A stretch of DNA of 14,903 bases, taken from assembly GCA_024686055.1 (NCBI GenBank), contig JAIBDV010000024.1:1-14903 (forward strand), read 5' to 3'. Origin of the DNA: Neptuniibacter sp. (GTDB lineage: Bacteria > Pseudomonadota > Gammaproteobacteria > Pseudomonadales > Balneatricaceae). This document shows positions 7,538 through 14,433 of the stretch, piece after piece (within the stretch, counting starts at the first letter, position 1; every line of letters begins with the position of its first letter). The translations under genes and the position numbers were made by a program. The notes below the pieces were generated by a model. That model saw nothing but the letters and a program-made list of their open reading frames with translations, did no database searches and was not told the DNA's origin.

Positions 7538-8410
7538 TCAATGGGTCGCATCAGAACCCGGCGCGTAGCCGGTTACTGAGAACATGGCGGTAATATCCGC
7601 ATCATCAAAACGGTAATGGGTGTTGCAAAATTGACACGCAACCTCCACCGCGCCTTCGGCAGCGGCAATCTCGTGCAATTCCTCTTCCGTCATAAAACGC
7701 AGACTCTGCGCCGTACGGTCACGCGAGCAGTCACAGCGGAACACCACCGGCGACGGTTCATGCAGACGACAGTTATCTTCGTGGAACAGGCGGTACAGCA
7801 GCGTCTGGTTATCCAGCTGCAGCAACTCCTCTTCTTTCACTGTCGCCCCCAGCTGACTGATATGCTCCCAGTCTTCAACGATACCGCCCTCAGCAGGCAG
7901 TACCTGCAACAGAAAGCCCACCGCTTTTTCGCCATCACAGGCCAGGTGTAGCTGGCTGTCCAGCTGCTCAGAGTAGCGGAAGTAGGCCTCAAGGCAATCG
8001 CTCAAAGTGTCGCCTTCGAGTGGCACGTAGCCCTGATAACGATGCCCTTGCGCTGGGTCTATGGTAATCGCCAGCGCCCCGCCCTGCATCAGTTCGGTGA
8101 AGCTGATGTTTTCATCAATATCACCATCAAAACGGGCGATGGCACGCAGCTCCTGCTTATCGGTGCATTCAGCCATCAGCGCCTGGATACCACCGTTGCC
8201 CTGCGCCTGCAGAATCAACCGACCTTCAAACTTAAGGTTGGCACTTAGAATCGCAGCCGCCGCCATCATCTCGCCCAGAATTTTCCGGATGACAGGGGGG
8301 TAGTCATGTTTGACCAATGCTTCGTTATAGGCACTGTCCAGCCGGGTCAGTACACCTCGAACATCCAGTTCATCGAAAAGAATACGCTGAATCTGATCGC
8401 TATCACTCAT
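7538..8410 (-). CDS. hslO: Redox-regulated chaperone Hsp33
   Basis: Cytoplasmic holdase chaperone switched on by oxidation and unfolding. The zinc site is plain: Cys226 and Cys228 (CDC) and Cys259 and Cys262 (CQFC), 30 residues apart, the family CxC...CxxC arrangement. Oxidation of these cysteines releases zinc and exposes the substrate-binding surface. The 290-residue length matches E. coli Hsp33 (292). The ATG at 8410 (MSDSDQIQRILFDELDVRG) fits the family start, with GGTGAG 9 bp upstream; the ATG at 8455 gives an unrelated extension. It lies 183 bp before pckA on the same strand. I see no intrinsic terminator after it, so read-through into pckA is possible. Confidence 0.97.
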   Translation of the reverse strand: MSDSDQIQRILFDELDVRGVLTRLDSAYNEALVKHDYPPVIRKILGEMMAAAAILSANLKFEGRLILQAQGNGGIQALMAECTDKQELRAIARFDGDIDENISFTELMQGGALAITIDPAQGHRYQGYVPLEGDTLSDCLEAYFRYSEQLDSQLHLACDGEKAVGFLLQVLPAEGGIVEDWEHISQLGATVKEEELLQLDNQTLLYRLFHEDNCRLHEPSPVVFRCDCSRDRTAQSLRFMTEEELHEIAAAEGAVEVACQFCNTHYRFDDADITAMFSVTGYAPGSDATH

Positions 8411-8585
8411 CTGGTAGATCTCACCCTGAAATAGAACTGTTACCACCAACGGCACGCAAGCCCGAAAACGATTTGATAGTTTGGTGCAGGCGCGATGATA
8501 TGGTGCAGAAACAGCAGGAATGCTAAAATTTCGCCGATTGTAACATATAGATTTCAGTCTTTAGCCTTCAGCTGTGAGCAACTCA

Positions 8586-9380
8586 ATGCCCCCCGAAAAC
8601 TCAACTGTTTTTTCACGCCAGTGGAATCCACCGGCCCTGCTTCGCAACCATTTACTGGCTTTTCTACTGCTTGGCAGTTTCATTCTGCCAGAGGGGCAGG
8701 CGCTATGGCGTCAACTGGATCAGAGTATATTTTTCACCCTCAATGGTTCGCTTGAAGGCAGCACCAGTTGGGCGCGTTTCTGGGCATGGGCGAATGTACG
8801 CAGCAGTGACATTGCCACCGGGATGATAATGATCATCAGCCTCACATTCCCGGGACTGGGTATGCGTCGTGCGCAACTGCAGGGGGCCTTTATCGGCTTT
8901 ATATTCCTCCTGCTGTTCGTCATGTTTCCAATCCGCTATGCCCTGCATGCACTGGCAGCAGTTTTTGAACTGACCGGTCCAAGCGCGTCACTGACCCTGG
9001 AACCGGCATTCAGGCTCAGTGAACTTGCGCCCGATATTCCAGCCAAAGATGCTTCCCTGCACAGTTTCCCGGGCGATCATGCTGCGGTACTCTGGTGCTG
9101 GGCTGGAGTACTTATTTACAACATGAAACAGCGGGCACTTTGTCTGGTGCCCGTAGCCATCGCAGTCGCATTCATGCTGCCGCGCGTGGTGGGCGGTGCT
9201 CACTGGTCAAGTGACATTTTAGTCGGCGGCGGCTTTGTGGGTTTGCTTACCTTGAGCTGGGCGTTCCATACACCGCTGCTACAACAGGTAACCGATGCAC
9301 TGACACGGCTGTTACAACCGGTGATACGGCTATTCAGCCACATCCCCTTCCTGGGTCGACTGCCATTCTTTCACCCATAA
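8586..9380 (+). CDS. PAP2-family membrane phosphatase/phosphotransferase, LpxT-like
   Basis: Inner-membrane PAP2 protein of 264 residues (268 if the GTG at 8574 is used). Hydrophobic segments occur around residues 20-38, 78-95, 102-125, 170-190 and 205-225. PAP2 motifs two and three are intact: SFPGDH (motif 2) and PRVVGGAHWSSDILVGG (motif 3). The stretch KDASLHSFPGDH and the preceding RLSELAP resemble, from memory, E. coli LpxT, which transfers phosphate from undecaprenyl pyrophosphate to lipid A in the periplasm. The expected lysine/arginine of motif 1 is not obvious (see findings). An undecaprenyl-pyrophosphate phosphatase or another lipid phosphatase is the alternative. The start is uncertain: ATG at 8586 has GTGAG 7 bp upstream, while GTG at 8574 has no ribosome site. 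It lies between hslO and hslR. Confidence 0.75.
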   Translation: MPPENSTVFSRQWNPPALLRNHLLAFLLLGSFILPEGQALWRQLDQSIFFTLNGSLEGSTSWARFWAWANVRSSDIATGMIMIISLTFPGLGMRRAQLQGAFIGFIFLLLFVMFPIRYALHALAAVFELTGPSASLTLEPAFRLSELAPDIPAKDASLHSFPGDHAAVLWCWAGVLIYNMKQRALCLVPVAIAVAFMLPRVVGGAHWSSDILVGGGFVGLLTLSWAFHTPLLQQVTDALTRLLQPVIRLFSHIPFLGRLPFFHP

Positions 9381-9386
9381 GAATGG
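9363..9386. repeat. Perfect inverted repeat over the PAP2 stop codon
   Basis: CCATTCTT (9363-9370) and AAGAATGG (9379-9386) form an 8-bp stem with an 8-base loop spanning the TAA stop of the PAP2 gene. The convergent hslR stop is only 13 bp away, so this is the only visible candidate for a transcript-end structure here. It has no T run on either strand. Confidence 0.5.
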
Positions 9387-9393
9387 ACACCCG

Positions 9394-9783
9394 TCAGTCG
9401 ATGACCTGATCATGGAAGCCTCGAATAAGTCGGCGACCTTTTTTTGTCGGTCGTCGACTCGGCTCCGTCCGCATCAGCTTGCGCTGTGCTGCCGCTTCAT
9501 CACGGGCCTTCAGGCTGGCCGGAGTCTCGTCATATAGCAGCTGCGCCTGGGGCGCACCACCGCGCTTATCCGACAACGCCACGACTACCACAACCTTTTC
9601 ATCAAAGCCCTGGCGAATGGTCAGCTCGACACCCACCTCAACCATCCGGCTACACTTGGCCCGTTCACCGTTATAGTGCACTTTACCGCCCTCAACCGCC
9701 TGTTTGGCCAGACCTCGGGTTTTAAAGAATCGTGCCGCCCAGAGCCACTTGTCCAGGCGGACCTTATCAGACTGTTCGCTCAT
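9394..9783 (-). CDS. hslR: Ribosome-associated heat-shock protein Hsp15
   Basis: Small RNA-binding protein that recognises stalled 50S subunits carrying peptidyl-tRNA and helps recycle them, as known for E. coli Hsp15. It has 129 residues (E. coli 133). An S4 RNA-binding domain fills residues 8 to about 70 (VRLDKWLWAARFFKTRGLAK, then GGKVHYNGERAKCS). A lysine/arginine-rich tail follows (RRPTKKGRRLIRGF), as in the family. The start ATG at 9783 overlaps the yrfG stop codon (ATGA) and has AGGA 6 bp upstream, inside yrfG, so the two are translationally coupled. It converges on the PAP2 gene with a 13-bp gap. Confidence 0.95.
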   Translation of the reverse strand: MSEQSDKVRLDKWLWAARFFKTRGLAKQAVEGGKVHYNGERAKCSRMVEVGVELTIRQGFDEKVVVVVALSDKRGGAPQAQLLYDETPASLKARDEAAAQRKLMRTEPSRRPTKKGRRLIRGFHDQVID

Positions 9784-10439
9784 GCTTTCCTGTCAGGTTT
9801 GAGTTCATCAAAGTGATCGATGCTGTTGAACTGCTCGATCTCACGGCGTGGCTGCTGGCTGTCCGGCTGTACAATGCACAGCAGGTGGCCAATACCGTAT
9901 TCACGGGCCGCATCCAGCACCGCCAGACTGTCATCAATCAACAGTGTGCGGGCCGGGTCAAACGGCTCTTCGCGCTGCAGCTGTTGCCAGAACCCCTGGT
10001 CTTCCTTGGGCAGCTGATAATCATGGGAGCTGATCACATGATCGACCAGCTGATCGATCGCAGTATGCTCCACTTTCAGGTTCAGGCTGCCACGGTGGGC
10101 ATTGGTCACAATCACACTGCGGATCCCCTGGGCTTTCAGCGCGGCGAGGAAATCCTGCACATAAGGGCGAAAGCCGATTCGGTCGGCGATTTCCCGCTTC
10201 AGTGCAACAATATCCAGCTGCAGCTCACGGCTCCAGTAATCCAGGCAGTACCAGTTTAGTGTGCCCCGCTCGGCTATGATACGCTCATGTAACCAGCGCT
10301 TTGCCTCGCCCGGCTCCATCTGGTGAATCTGGGCATAGCGCAATGGGAGGTGCTCCAGCCAGAAGTAGGTATCAAAATGCAGGTCCAGCAGGGTGCCATC
10401 CATATCCAGCAGGACAGTATCAATTTCAGACCAGTACAC
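9780..10439 (-). CDS. yrfG: HAD-family nucleotidase YrfG (GMP/IMP 5'-nucleotidase type)
   Basis: Haloacid-dehalogenase-type phosphatase of 219 residues. All four HAD motifs are visible: DMDGT (12-16, nucleophile Asp12 and acid Asp14), VTNA (111-114), Lys145 in the LPKEDQ loop, and IDD (168-170). E. coli YrfG has been described as a purine-nucleotide (GMP/IMP) phosphatase; the substrate here is inferred from the shared position beside hslR and from the N-terminal DTVLLDMDGTLLDL. The start is a GTG at 10439: the frame is closed seven codons upstream, no ATG is available, and GAGG lies 5 bp before it. It overlaps hslR by 4 bp and is divergent from nudE with a 45-bp gap. Confidence 0.9.
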   Translation of the reverse strand: MYWSEIDTVLLDMDGTLLDLHFDTYFWLEHLPLRYAQIHQMEPGEAKRWLHERIIAERGTLNWYCLDYWSRELQLDIVALKREIADRIGFRPYVQDFLAALKAQGIRSVIVTNAHRGSLNLKVEHTAIDQLVDHVISSHDYQLPKEDQGFWQQLQREEPFDPARTLLIDDSLAVLDAAREYGIGHLLCIVQPDSQQPRREIEQFNSIDHFDELKPDRKA

Positions 10440-10484
10440 GGCGGCCTCGACTTTAGATTAGGAATACAACGTAGAGACTGAAGT

Positions 10485-11036
10485 ATGCCCGTAAAACCTG
10501 AGATATTGAAGGTAACTCCGACCGCCCGCAGCCGCCTGTTCCAGATCGAAGAGATGGAGCTGCGCTTCAGCAACGGTGTTGAACGCACCTATGAACGGCT
10601 GAGTAACCGAGGTCGTGGCGCGGTGATGGTGATCGCCCTGACCGCTATGAACGAAGTCCTGCTGATTCGTGAATACGCCGCCGGGCTGGAAGATTACCTG
10701 CTGACCCTGCCCAAGGGGCTGATCGACCCCGGCGAAGATGCACTGCAGGCCGCCGACCGCGAACTGAAAGAGGAAGCCGGATACGGTGCCCACCAGATCA
10801 AACCGTTACGGGTACTGACCACCGCCCCCAATTATATGGGCCACCAGCTGACCGTCGTGATTGCCCGCGAACTTTACCCCTGCAAGCTCGAAGGGGATGA
10901 GCCCGAACCGATGGAGCTGGTGCGCTGGCCGCTGGATCGACTGGATGAGCTGGTCTGGCAGGAAGATTTCAGCGAAGCCCGTGCCATCGCCGCCCTGTTG
11001 CTGACCCGTGATCTGATCAATAAAGGTGAACTATGA
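10485..11036 (+). CDS. nudE: ADP-compounds Nudix hydrolase NudE
   Basis: Hydrolyses ADP-ribose, NADH and adenosine polyphosphates to AMP plus the other half. It has 183 residues (E. coli NudE 186). The Nudix box is complete at residues 78-100: Gly78, Glu84, then RELKEEAGY (92-100). The divergent position beside yrfG/hslR is the E. coli arrangement and favours NudE over other ADP-ribose pyrophosphatases. No strong Shine-Dalgarno lies before the ATG at 10485 (GTAGAGACTGAAGT). The gap to yrfG is only 45 bp, so at least one promoter must reach into a coding region. It overlaps cysQ by 4 bp. Both products act on adenine nucleotide by-products, which may be why they are coupled. Confidence 0.93.
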   Translation: MPVKPEILKVTPTARSRLFQIEEMELRFSNGVERTYERLSNRGRGAVMVIALTAMNEVLLIREYAAGLEDYLLTLPKGLIDPGEDALQAADRELKEEAGYGAHQIKPLRVLTTAPNYMGHQLTVVIARELYPCKLEGDEPEPMELVRWPLDRLDELVWQEDFSEARAIAALLLTRDLINKGEL

Positions 11037-11842
11037 GCCTGAGCCCGACCCAGCTCGATACCCTCAAGCAGATTAGCCGTGAGGCGGGCCGGGTGATCCT
11101 TGAGGTGTATCAGCGCGATGATTTCGAGGTGCAGCACAAAGGGGATAACTCACCACTGACCGCCGCCGACCTGGCCGCCCATCAGGTTATCGAACAGGGC
11201 CTGAGTGCACTCACTCCGGACTGGCCACGGCTCAGCGAAGAAGCGGCCGATATCCCGTTCAGCAGCCGTCAGCACTGGCAGCGTTACTGGTGTATTGACC
11301 CACTGGATGGCACCAAAGAATTTATCAATCGTAACGGTGAATTCACCGTCAATATCGCCCTGATCGACCAGCACCAGCCAGTATTTGGCATCATCTATGT
11401 GCCGATCAGTGACGAGTTGTACTGGGGCGATCGCAACGGCGCCTGGAAGCAGACCGGGCTGAATATGCCTGAACGTATCCAGTGCCGGACACTGGGCGAG
11501 TCTCTTACCCTGATCGCCAGCCGCCGTCATGGACAGGAAAAAAACAGCGCCTTATTAGGTCCGCTGGCCAGCCAGTTCAGTCAGATAGATACCGTCAACA
11601 AAGGCAGTTCGGTGAAGATGTGTCTGATCGCCGAAGGTCAGGCGGATATCTATCCCCGGCTGTTTCCCACCAGCGAGTGGGACACCGCCGCCTCCCAGGC
11701 CATCATTGAAGCCGCCGGTGGCCAGCTGGTCGATGCCCGTACCCTGCAGCCACTGCAGTACAACCGGCAGGCGTCGCTGGTAAACCCCTGGTTTATCGTT
11801 ATCGGTGACCCGGCCTTTCCGCTGGCTCAGTTACAGATCTGA
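11033..11842 (+). CDS. cysQ: 3'(2'),5'-bisphosphate nucleotidase CysQ
   Basis: Lithium-sensitive inositol-monophosphatase-fold enzyme that converts PAP (3'-phosphoadenosine 5'-phosphate), a by-product of sulfate assimilation and acyl carrier protein charging, to AMP. It has 269 residues, slightly longer than E. coli CysQ (246). Metal-binding motifs are intact: Glu69-Glu70 in LSEEAAD, DPLDGTKEF (89-97) and EWDTAA (215-220). The NRNGEFTVNIALI stretch after the second motif is typical of CysQ and not of SuhB. The ATG at 11033 overlaps the nudE stop (ATGA) and has AAAGGTGA just upstream. The 3' end is followed by a GC-rich hairpin at 11852-11871. Confidence 0.95.
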   Translation: MSLSPTQLDTLKQISREAGRVILEVYQRDDFEVQHKGDNSPLTAADLAAHQVIEQGLSALTPDWPRLSEEAADIPFSSRQHWQRYWCIDPLDGTKEFINRNGEFTVNIALIDQHQPVFGIIYVPISDELYWGDRNGAWKQTGLNMPERIQCRTLGESLTLIASRRHGQEKNSALLGPLASQFSQIDTVNKGSSVKMCLIAEGQADIYPRLFPTSEWDTAASQAIIEAAGGQLVDARTLQPLQYNRQASLVNPWFIVIGDPAFPLAQLQI

Positions 11843-11851
11843 CACTCCACC

Positions 11852-11871
11852 GGCGCGAGTTTTCTCGCGCC
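11852..11871. other. GC-rich hairpin between cysQ and the convergent small gene
   Basis: GGCGCGAG (11852-11859) and CTCGCGCC (11864-11871) form a perfect 8-bp stem with a TTTT loop, 10 bp after the cysQ stop. It lacks a T run on both strands, so it is more likely an mRNA 3'-end or pausing structure than a textbook intrinsic terminator. Confidence 0.6.
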
Positions 11872-11901
11872 AGCGCTTAGCCCCTGTCGACAGCCGCCTT
11901 A

Positions 11902-12183
11902 TTACTCAGCGGCACAGGCCTGAGAACCGTTCTGCACAACCTCTTCGACTTTCGCTTTAAATACGCTGTCACCCAGCTGCTGATTCATGATCATCCGCAC
12001 TTCCTGATCGGAGAAGTGTTTATGCACATAATCAGACAGGCAGCTACACTGCTCCTCAGTCGCGGTGCCACCGGCCATACAGCCCTGCTGGAACGGCTCC
12101 CAGGTTTTTGAATTCAGAAACTGACTTTTCATTACAAAGGCCGCCAGGGCCACAATACCAATCCACAGAAAAGCCTTAGTCAT
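11902..12183 (-). CDS. Small cysteine-containing envelope protein of unknown function
   Basis: I do not recognise this 93-residue protein. Residues 4-18 are a hydrophobic helix (FLWIGIVALAAFVMK) after a single lysine, which reads as an uncleaved membrane anchor or an export signal. The rest is polar, with four cysteines at 35, 46, 48 and 90 (QGCMAGG, EEQCSC, SQACAAE), which could form two disulfides outside the cytoplasm. The middle (residues 50-85) looks helical, with alternating charges. It has a good ribosome site, AGGTGAG, 9 bp before the ATG at 12183, so it is very likely real. It converges on cysQ and is divergent from sodB. No promoter stands out in the 294-bp upstream gap, and no terminator follows apart from the hairpin at 11852-11871. 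Confidence 0.8.
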   Translation of the reverse strand: MTKAFLWIGIVALAAFVMKSQFLNSKTWEPFQQGCMAGGTATEEQCSCLSDYVHKHFSDQEVRMIMNQQLGDSVFKAKVEEVVQNGSQACAAE

Positions 12184-12285
12184 CGCTGCTACTCACCTGA
12201 CAAAATTAAGAACAATCATTCTAGGGGCTTAACCCACTGAATTCTCACGACATTGGTCGTATACCCGGTGGATTATATAAACCTG

Positions 12286-12320
12286 TTAGCAGTAAAAAAA
12301 TGCTAATTCCAGCACTTTTT
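12286..12320. other. AT-rich alternative hairpins, terminator-like on the minus strand
   Basis: TTAGCA (12286-12291) pairs with TGCTAA (12301-12306). The same TGCT can instead pair with AGCA at 12311-12314, extended by A/T pairs to 12320. On the minus strand the second hairpin is followed by a T7 run (complement of 12294-12300), like an intrinsic terminator, but no minus-strand gene ends here. Confidence 0.4.
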
Positions 12321-12325
12321 GTACC

Positions 12326-12354
12326 ATGAAAACGGCCTGACGGGGTGCTATGAT
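12326..12354 (+). promoter_or_regulatory. Probable promoter for sodB
   Basis: ATGAAA (-35, 12326-12331, 4 of 6) and TATGAT (-10, 12349-12354, 5 of 6) are spaced by 17 bp, with a TGn extension just before the -10. The predicted start near 12361 gives a leader of about 117 nt. An upstream alternative (TTGGTC 12253-12258, TATAAA 12276-12281) has a weaker -35. A tandem ATAACGA pair lies at 12416-12429 in the leader. I found no clear Fur box. Confidence 0.5.
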
Positions 12355-12477
12355 TGGGCCACTTCGCTAAAAATGTTGCTCGTCATATCTGATTCTGCCA
12401 ATGGCCGACACCGGTATAACGAATAACGACAGACAAGAGTTGTATCGTAAATACAGCCAAGCATAAAGGTGAGAAAC

Positions 12478-13062
12478 ATGAGCTTTGAACTGCCAGCCCT
12501 GCCGTACGCAAAAGACGCCCTGGAACCACATATCTCTGCTGAGACACTGGATTTCCACCACGGCAAACACCACAACACCTACGTTGTAAAACTGAACGGC
12601 CTGCTGCCAGGTAGCGAATACGAAAACAAATCCCTGGAAGAGATCATCATGTCTGCTCCAGCGGGCGGCGTATTCAACAACGCAGCACAGATCTGGAACC
12701 ACACGTTTTACTGGAACTCTCTGGCACCTAACGCTGGCGGCGCACCAACAGGCGCAATCGCTGATGCCATCAACGCTAAATGGGGTTCTTTCGAAGACTT
12801 CAAAGCAGCGCTGAACGACAAAGCTGTGAACAACTTCGGTTCCAGCTGGACATGGCTGGTGAAAAACAGCGCGGGCGAACTGGAGATCGTTAACACCTCC
12901 AACGCTGGCACACCAATGACTGACGGCCACACTGCGCTGCTGACCGTTGATCTGTGGGAACACGCCTACTACATCGATTACCGTAACGTACGTCCAGACT
13001 ACCTGAACGGTTTCTGGGCGCTGGTTAACTGGGACTTCGTTAACCAGAACTTCGCAGGCTAA
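12478..13062 (+). CDS. sodB: Iron superoxide dismutase
   Basis: Cytoplasmic enzyme that dismutes superoxide to oxygen and hydrogen peroxide. It has 194 residues (E. coli SodB 193). The four metal ligands are visible: His27 (FHHGKHH), His75 (WNHTFYW), Asp158 and His162 (DLWEHAY). Gln71 in NNAAQIWNH is the active-site glutamine placed as in iron enzymes; manganese enzymes carry it near position 146, where this protein has TSNAGTP. The ATG at 12478 has AAAGGTGAG 6 bp upstream; an in-frame ATG three codons earlier is less likely. Codon use leans to the preferred set (GAC, AAC, CGT, CTG), as expected for a highly expressed gene. A terminator at 13080-13106 follows. Confidence 0.97.
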   Translation: MSFELPALPYAKDALEPHISAETLDFHHGKHHNTYVVKLNGLLPGSEYENKSLEEIIMSAPAGGVFNNAAQIWNHTFYWNSLAPNAGGAPTGAIADAINAKWGSFEDFKAALNDKAVNNFGSSWTWLVKNSAGELEIVNTSNAGTPMTDGHTALLTVDLWEHAYYIDYRNVRPDYLNGFWALVNWDFVNQNFAG

Positions 13063-13079
13063 GCCTCGATTTCCGGTTT

Positions 13080-13106
13080 AAAAAAGCGCCTGACGGCGCT
13101 TTTTTT
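13080..13106. terminator. Bidirectional intrinsic terminator between sodB and tesA
   Basis: AGCGCC (13085-13090) and GGCGCT (13095-13100) form a stem with a TGAC loop, flanked by an A run (13080-13085) on the left and a T run (13100-13106) on the right. It serves sodB on the plus strand and tesA on the minus strand. Confidence 0.93.
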
Positions 13107-13124
13107 GTCTCTGCAGTGGCGTAT

Positions 13125-13727
13125 TTACTGCACCAGTTCCAGCAACCGTGGCCACACGGTCTCCAGCAATACCGGCTGCGCCCGGGCGTTGGGGTGCAAA
13201 CCATCGTTCTGCATCAGTTCCGGCTTTAATGCCACCCCGGCCATAAAGAATGGCACCAGCCCCACCTTCATTTCAGTACTAAGCTCACTGAAAATCACTT
13301 CGAACCGGGCGTTATACGCCGGGCCATAATTAGGCGGCAAACGAATACCCAGCATCAGCACTTTGGCGCCCGCTGTCTGGGACAGCGTAATCAGGGTACG
13401 TAAATTTTGCCGTAACCGGGCCGGTGGCGTGCCGCGCAAACCATCATTGGCACCCAGCTCAATCACCACCAGCTCTGGCCGATACTGCTGTAACAGACCC
13501 GGCAGCCGATTCAGCCCGCCCTGGCTGGTTTCACCGCTGATACTGGCGTTTACAACCTGGTAACCGGGTATATCAGACACTAAACGATGCTGTAACAGTG
13601 ATACCCAGCCCTGCTCAACTGGCATACGATAAGCAGCAGACAGGCTATCACCCAGCACCAGCACGGTTTCCGCCCTGAGGGACAGGGGTAACAGCACCAA
13701 CAGACACCACAACAAGGAACGCAACAT
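13125..13727 (-). CDS. tesA: Periplasmic acyl-CoA thioesterase I / lysophospholipase (SGNH hydrolase)
   Basis: Multifunctional esterase of the GDSL/SGNH family acting on acyl-CoA, lysophospholipids and esters. It has 200 residues including a signal peptide of about 19 (MLRSLLWCLLVLLPLSLRA, likely cut after LRA), so it is exported. Catalytic blocks: GDSLS with Ser28, GETSQGG (oxyanion Gly), GANDGLRG with Asn94, and DGLHPNA with Asp175 and His178. I chose the ATG at 13727 because AGGAGA lies 4 bp upstream and the signal peptide starts there; the longer frame to 13763 has neither. It is divergent from ybbA, as in E. coli, with start codons sharing the bases AT of CATG. It ends at the terminator shared with sodB. 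Confidence 0.95.
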   Translation of the reverse strand: MLRSLLWCLLVLLPLSLRAETVLVLGDSLSAAYRMPVEQGWVSLLQHRLVSDIPGYQVVNASISGETSQGGLNRLPGLLQQYRPELVVIELGANDGLRGTPPARLRQNLRTLITLSQTAGAKVLMLGIRLPPNYGPAYNARFEVIFSELSTEMKVGLVPFFMAGVALKPELMQNDGLHPNARAQPVLLETVWPRLLELVQ

Positions 13728-14433
13728 GACTTCTCCTGAATCAGATCCGGTTATCCAGGCCATTGGATTAAGTAAGCAGTTTGACAGTCACAACGGCTCA
13801 CTCAGCCTGTTCAGCGAACTGGGGCTGGCGATCCATCAGGGTGAAAGTGTTGCCATCGTCGGCCCGTCAGGCAGCGGTAAATCCACCTTGCTCAGCCTGC
13901 TGGCCGGGCTGGATAACCCCAGCACGGGCGATGTAATTATCGCGGGTCAATCACTGACCCGGCTCGATGACATTGCTCGAGCTCGCCTGCGCAGCGAGCA
14001 TTTAAGCTTTATTTTTCAGTCCTTCCATCTACTGCCAGAGCTCAGTGCACTGGAGAACGTTATCTTACCACTGGAAATTCGCGGCCAGCAAAACGCCGCC
14101 GCCCAGGCATATCACTGGCTGGACCAGGTCGGGCTGGCAGACCGCCAGCATCATTACCCCACCACCCTGTCCGGCGGCGAGCAACAGCGCGTCGCCATCG
14201 CCCGCGCTTTTGCTACCGAACCGACGCTGCTGTTTGCCGATGAGCCCACCGGCAACCTGGACGACCAGACCGGCGAGTCGATTATCAACCAGCTGTTCAG
14301 CCTCAACCAGCAACGCCAGACGACTCTGGTACTGATTACCCATGACAACAGCCTGGCTAAACGTTGCGACCGAACGCTGCAACTGCATAACGGCCAGTTA
14401 CAGCCACTCCAGCATGAGGAGCGCCCCCAATGA
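13726..14433 (+). CDS. ybbA: ABC transporter ATP-binding protein, YbbA type
   Basis: ATPase of 235 residues from the LolD/MacB/YbbA group, which powers mechanotransmission-type (FtsX-like) permeases and not classical import. Seen: Walker A GPSGSGKS (46-53), Q-loop Gln98 (FIFQSFHLLPELSALEN), signature LSGGEQQR (148-155), Walker B LLFADEP (168-174) with the EPTGNLD stretch typical of this group, and the switch His206 (ITHD). The ATG at 13726 has AAGGAA 6 bp upstream, inside tesA. It overlaps the next gene by 4 bp (ATGA), so ATPase and permease are made together. Divergence from tesA identifies it as YbbA and not LolD. The transported or extracted substrate is unknown. Confidence 0.93.
   Translation: MTSPESDPVIQAIGLSKQFDSHNGSLSLFSELGLAIHQGESVAIVGPSGSGKSTLLSLLAGLDNPSTGDVIIAGQSLTRLDDIARARLRSEHLSFIFQSFHLLPELSALENVILPLEIRGQQNAAAQAYHWLDQVGLADRQHHYPTTLSGGEQQRVAIARAFATEPTLLFADEPTGNLDDQTGESIINQLFSLNQQRQTTLVLITHDNSLAKRCDRTLQLHNGQLQPLQHEERPQ

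Noticed and set aside
11852..11871. Hairpin after cysQ as an intrinsic terminator
   Set aside because: The stem is perfect but no T run follows on either strand, so it is listed only as a hairpin.
12184..12477. Fur-box regulation of sodB or the small gene
   Set aside because: I looked for the 19-bp Fur consensus on both strands; only loose partial matches such as AACAATCATTCT near 12210 were found, which is not enough.
12367..12963. Minus-strand open frame of 198 codons opposite sodB
   Set aside because: It covers sodB and its leader in antisense and has no motif; sodB is unmistakable on the plus strand.
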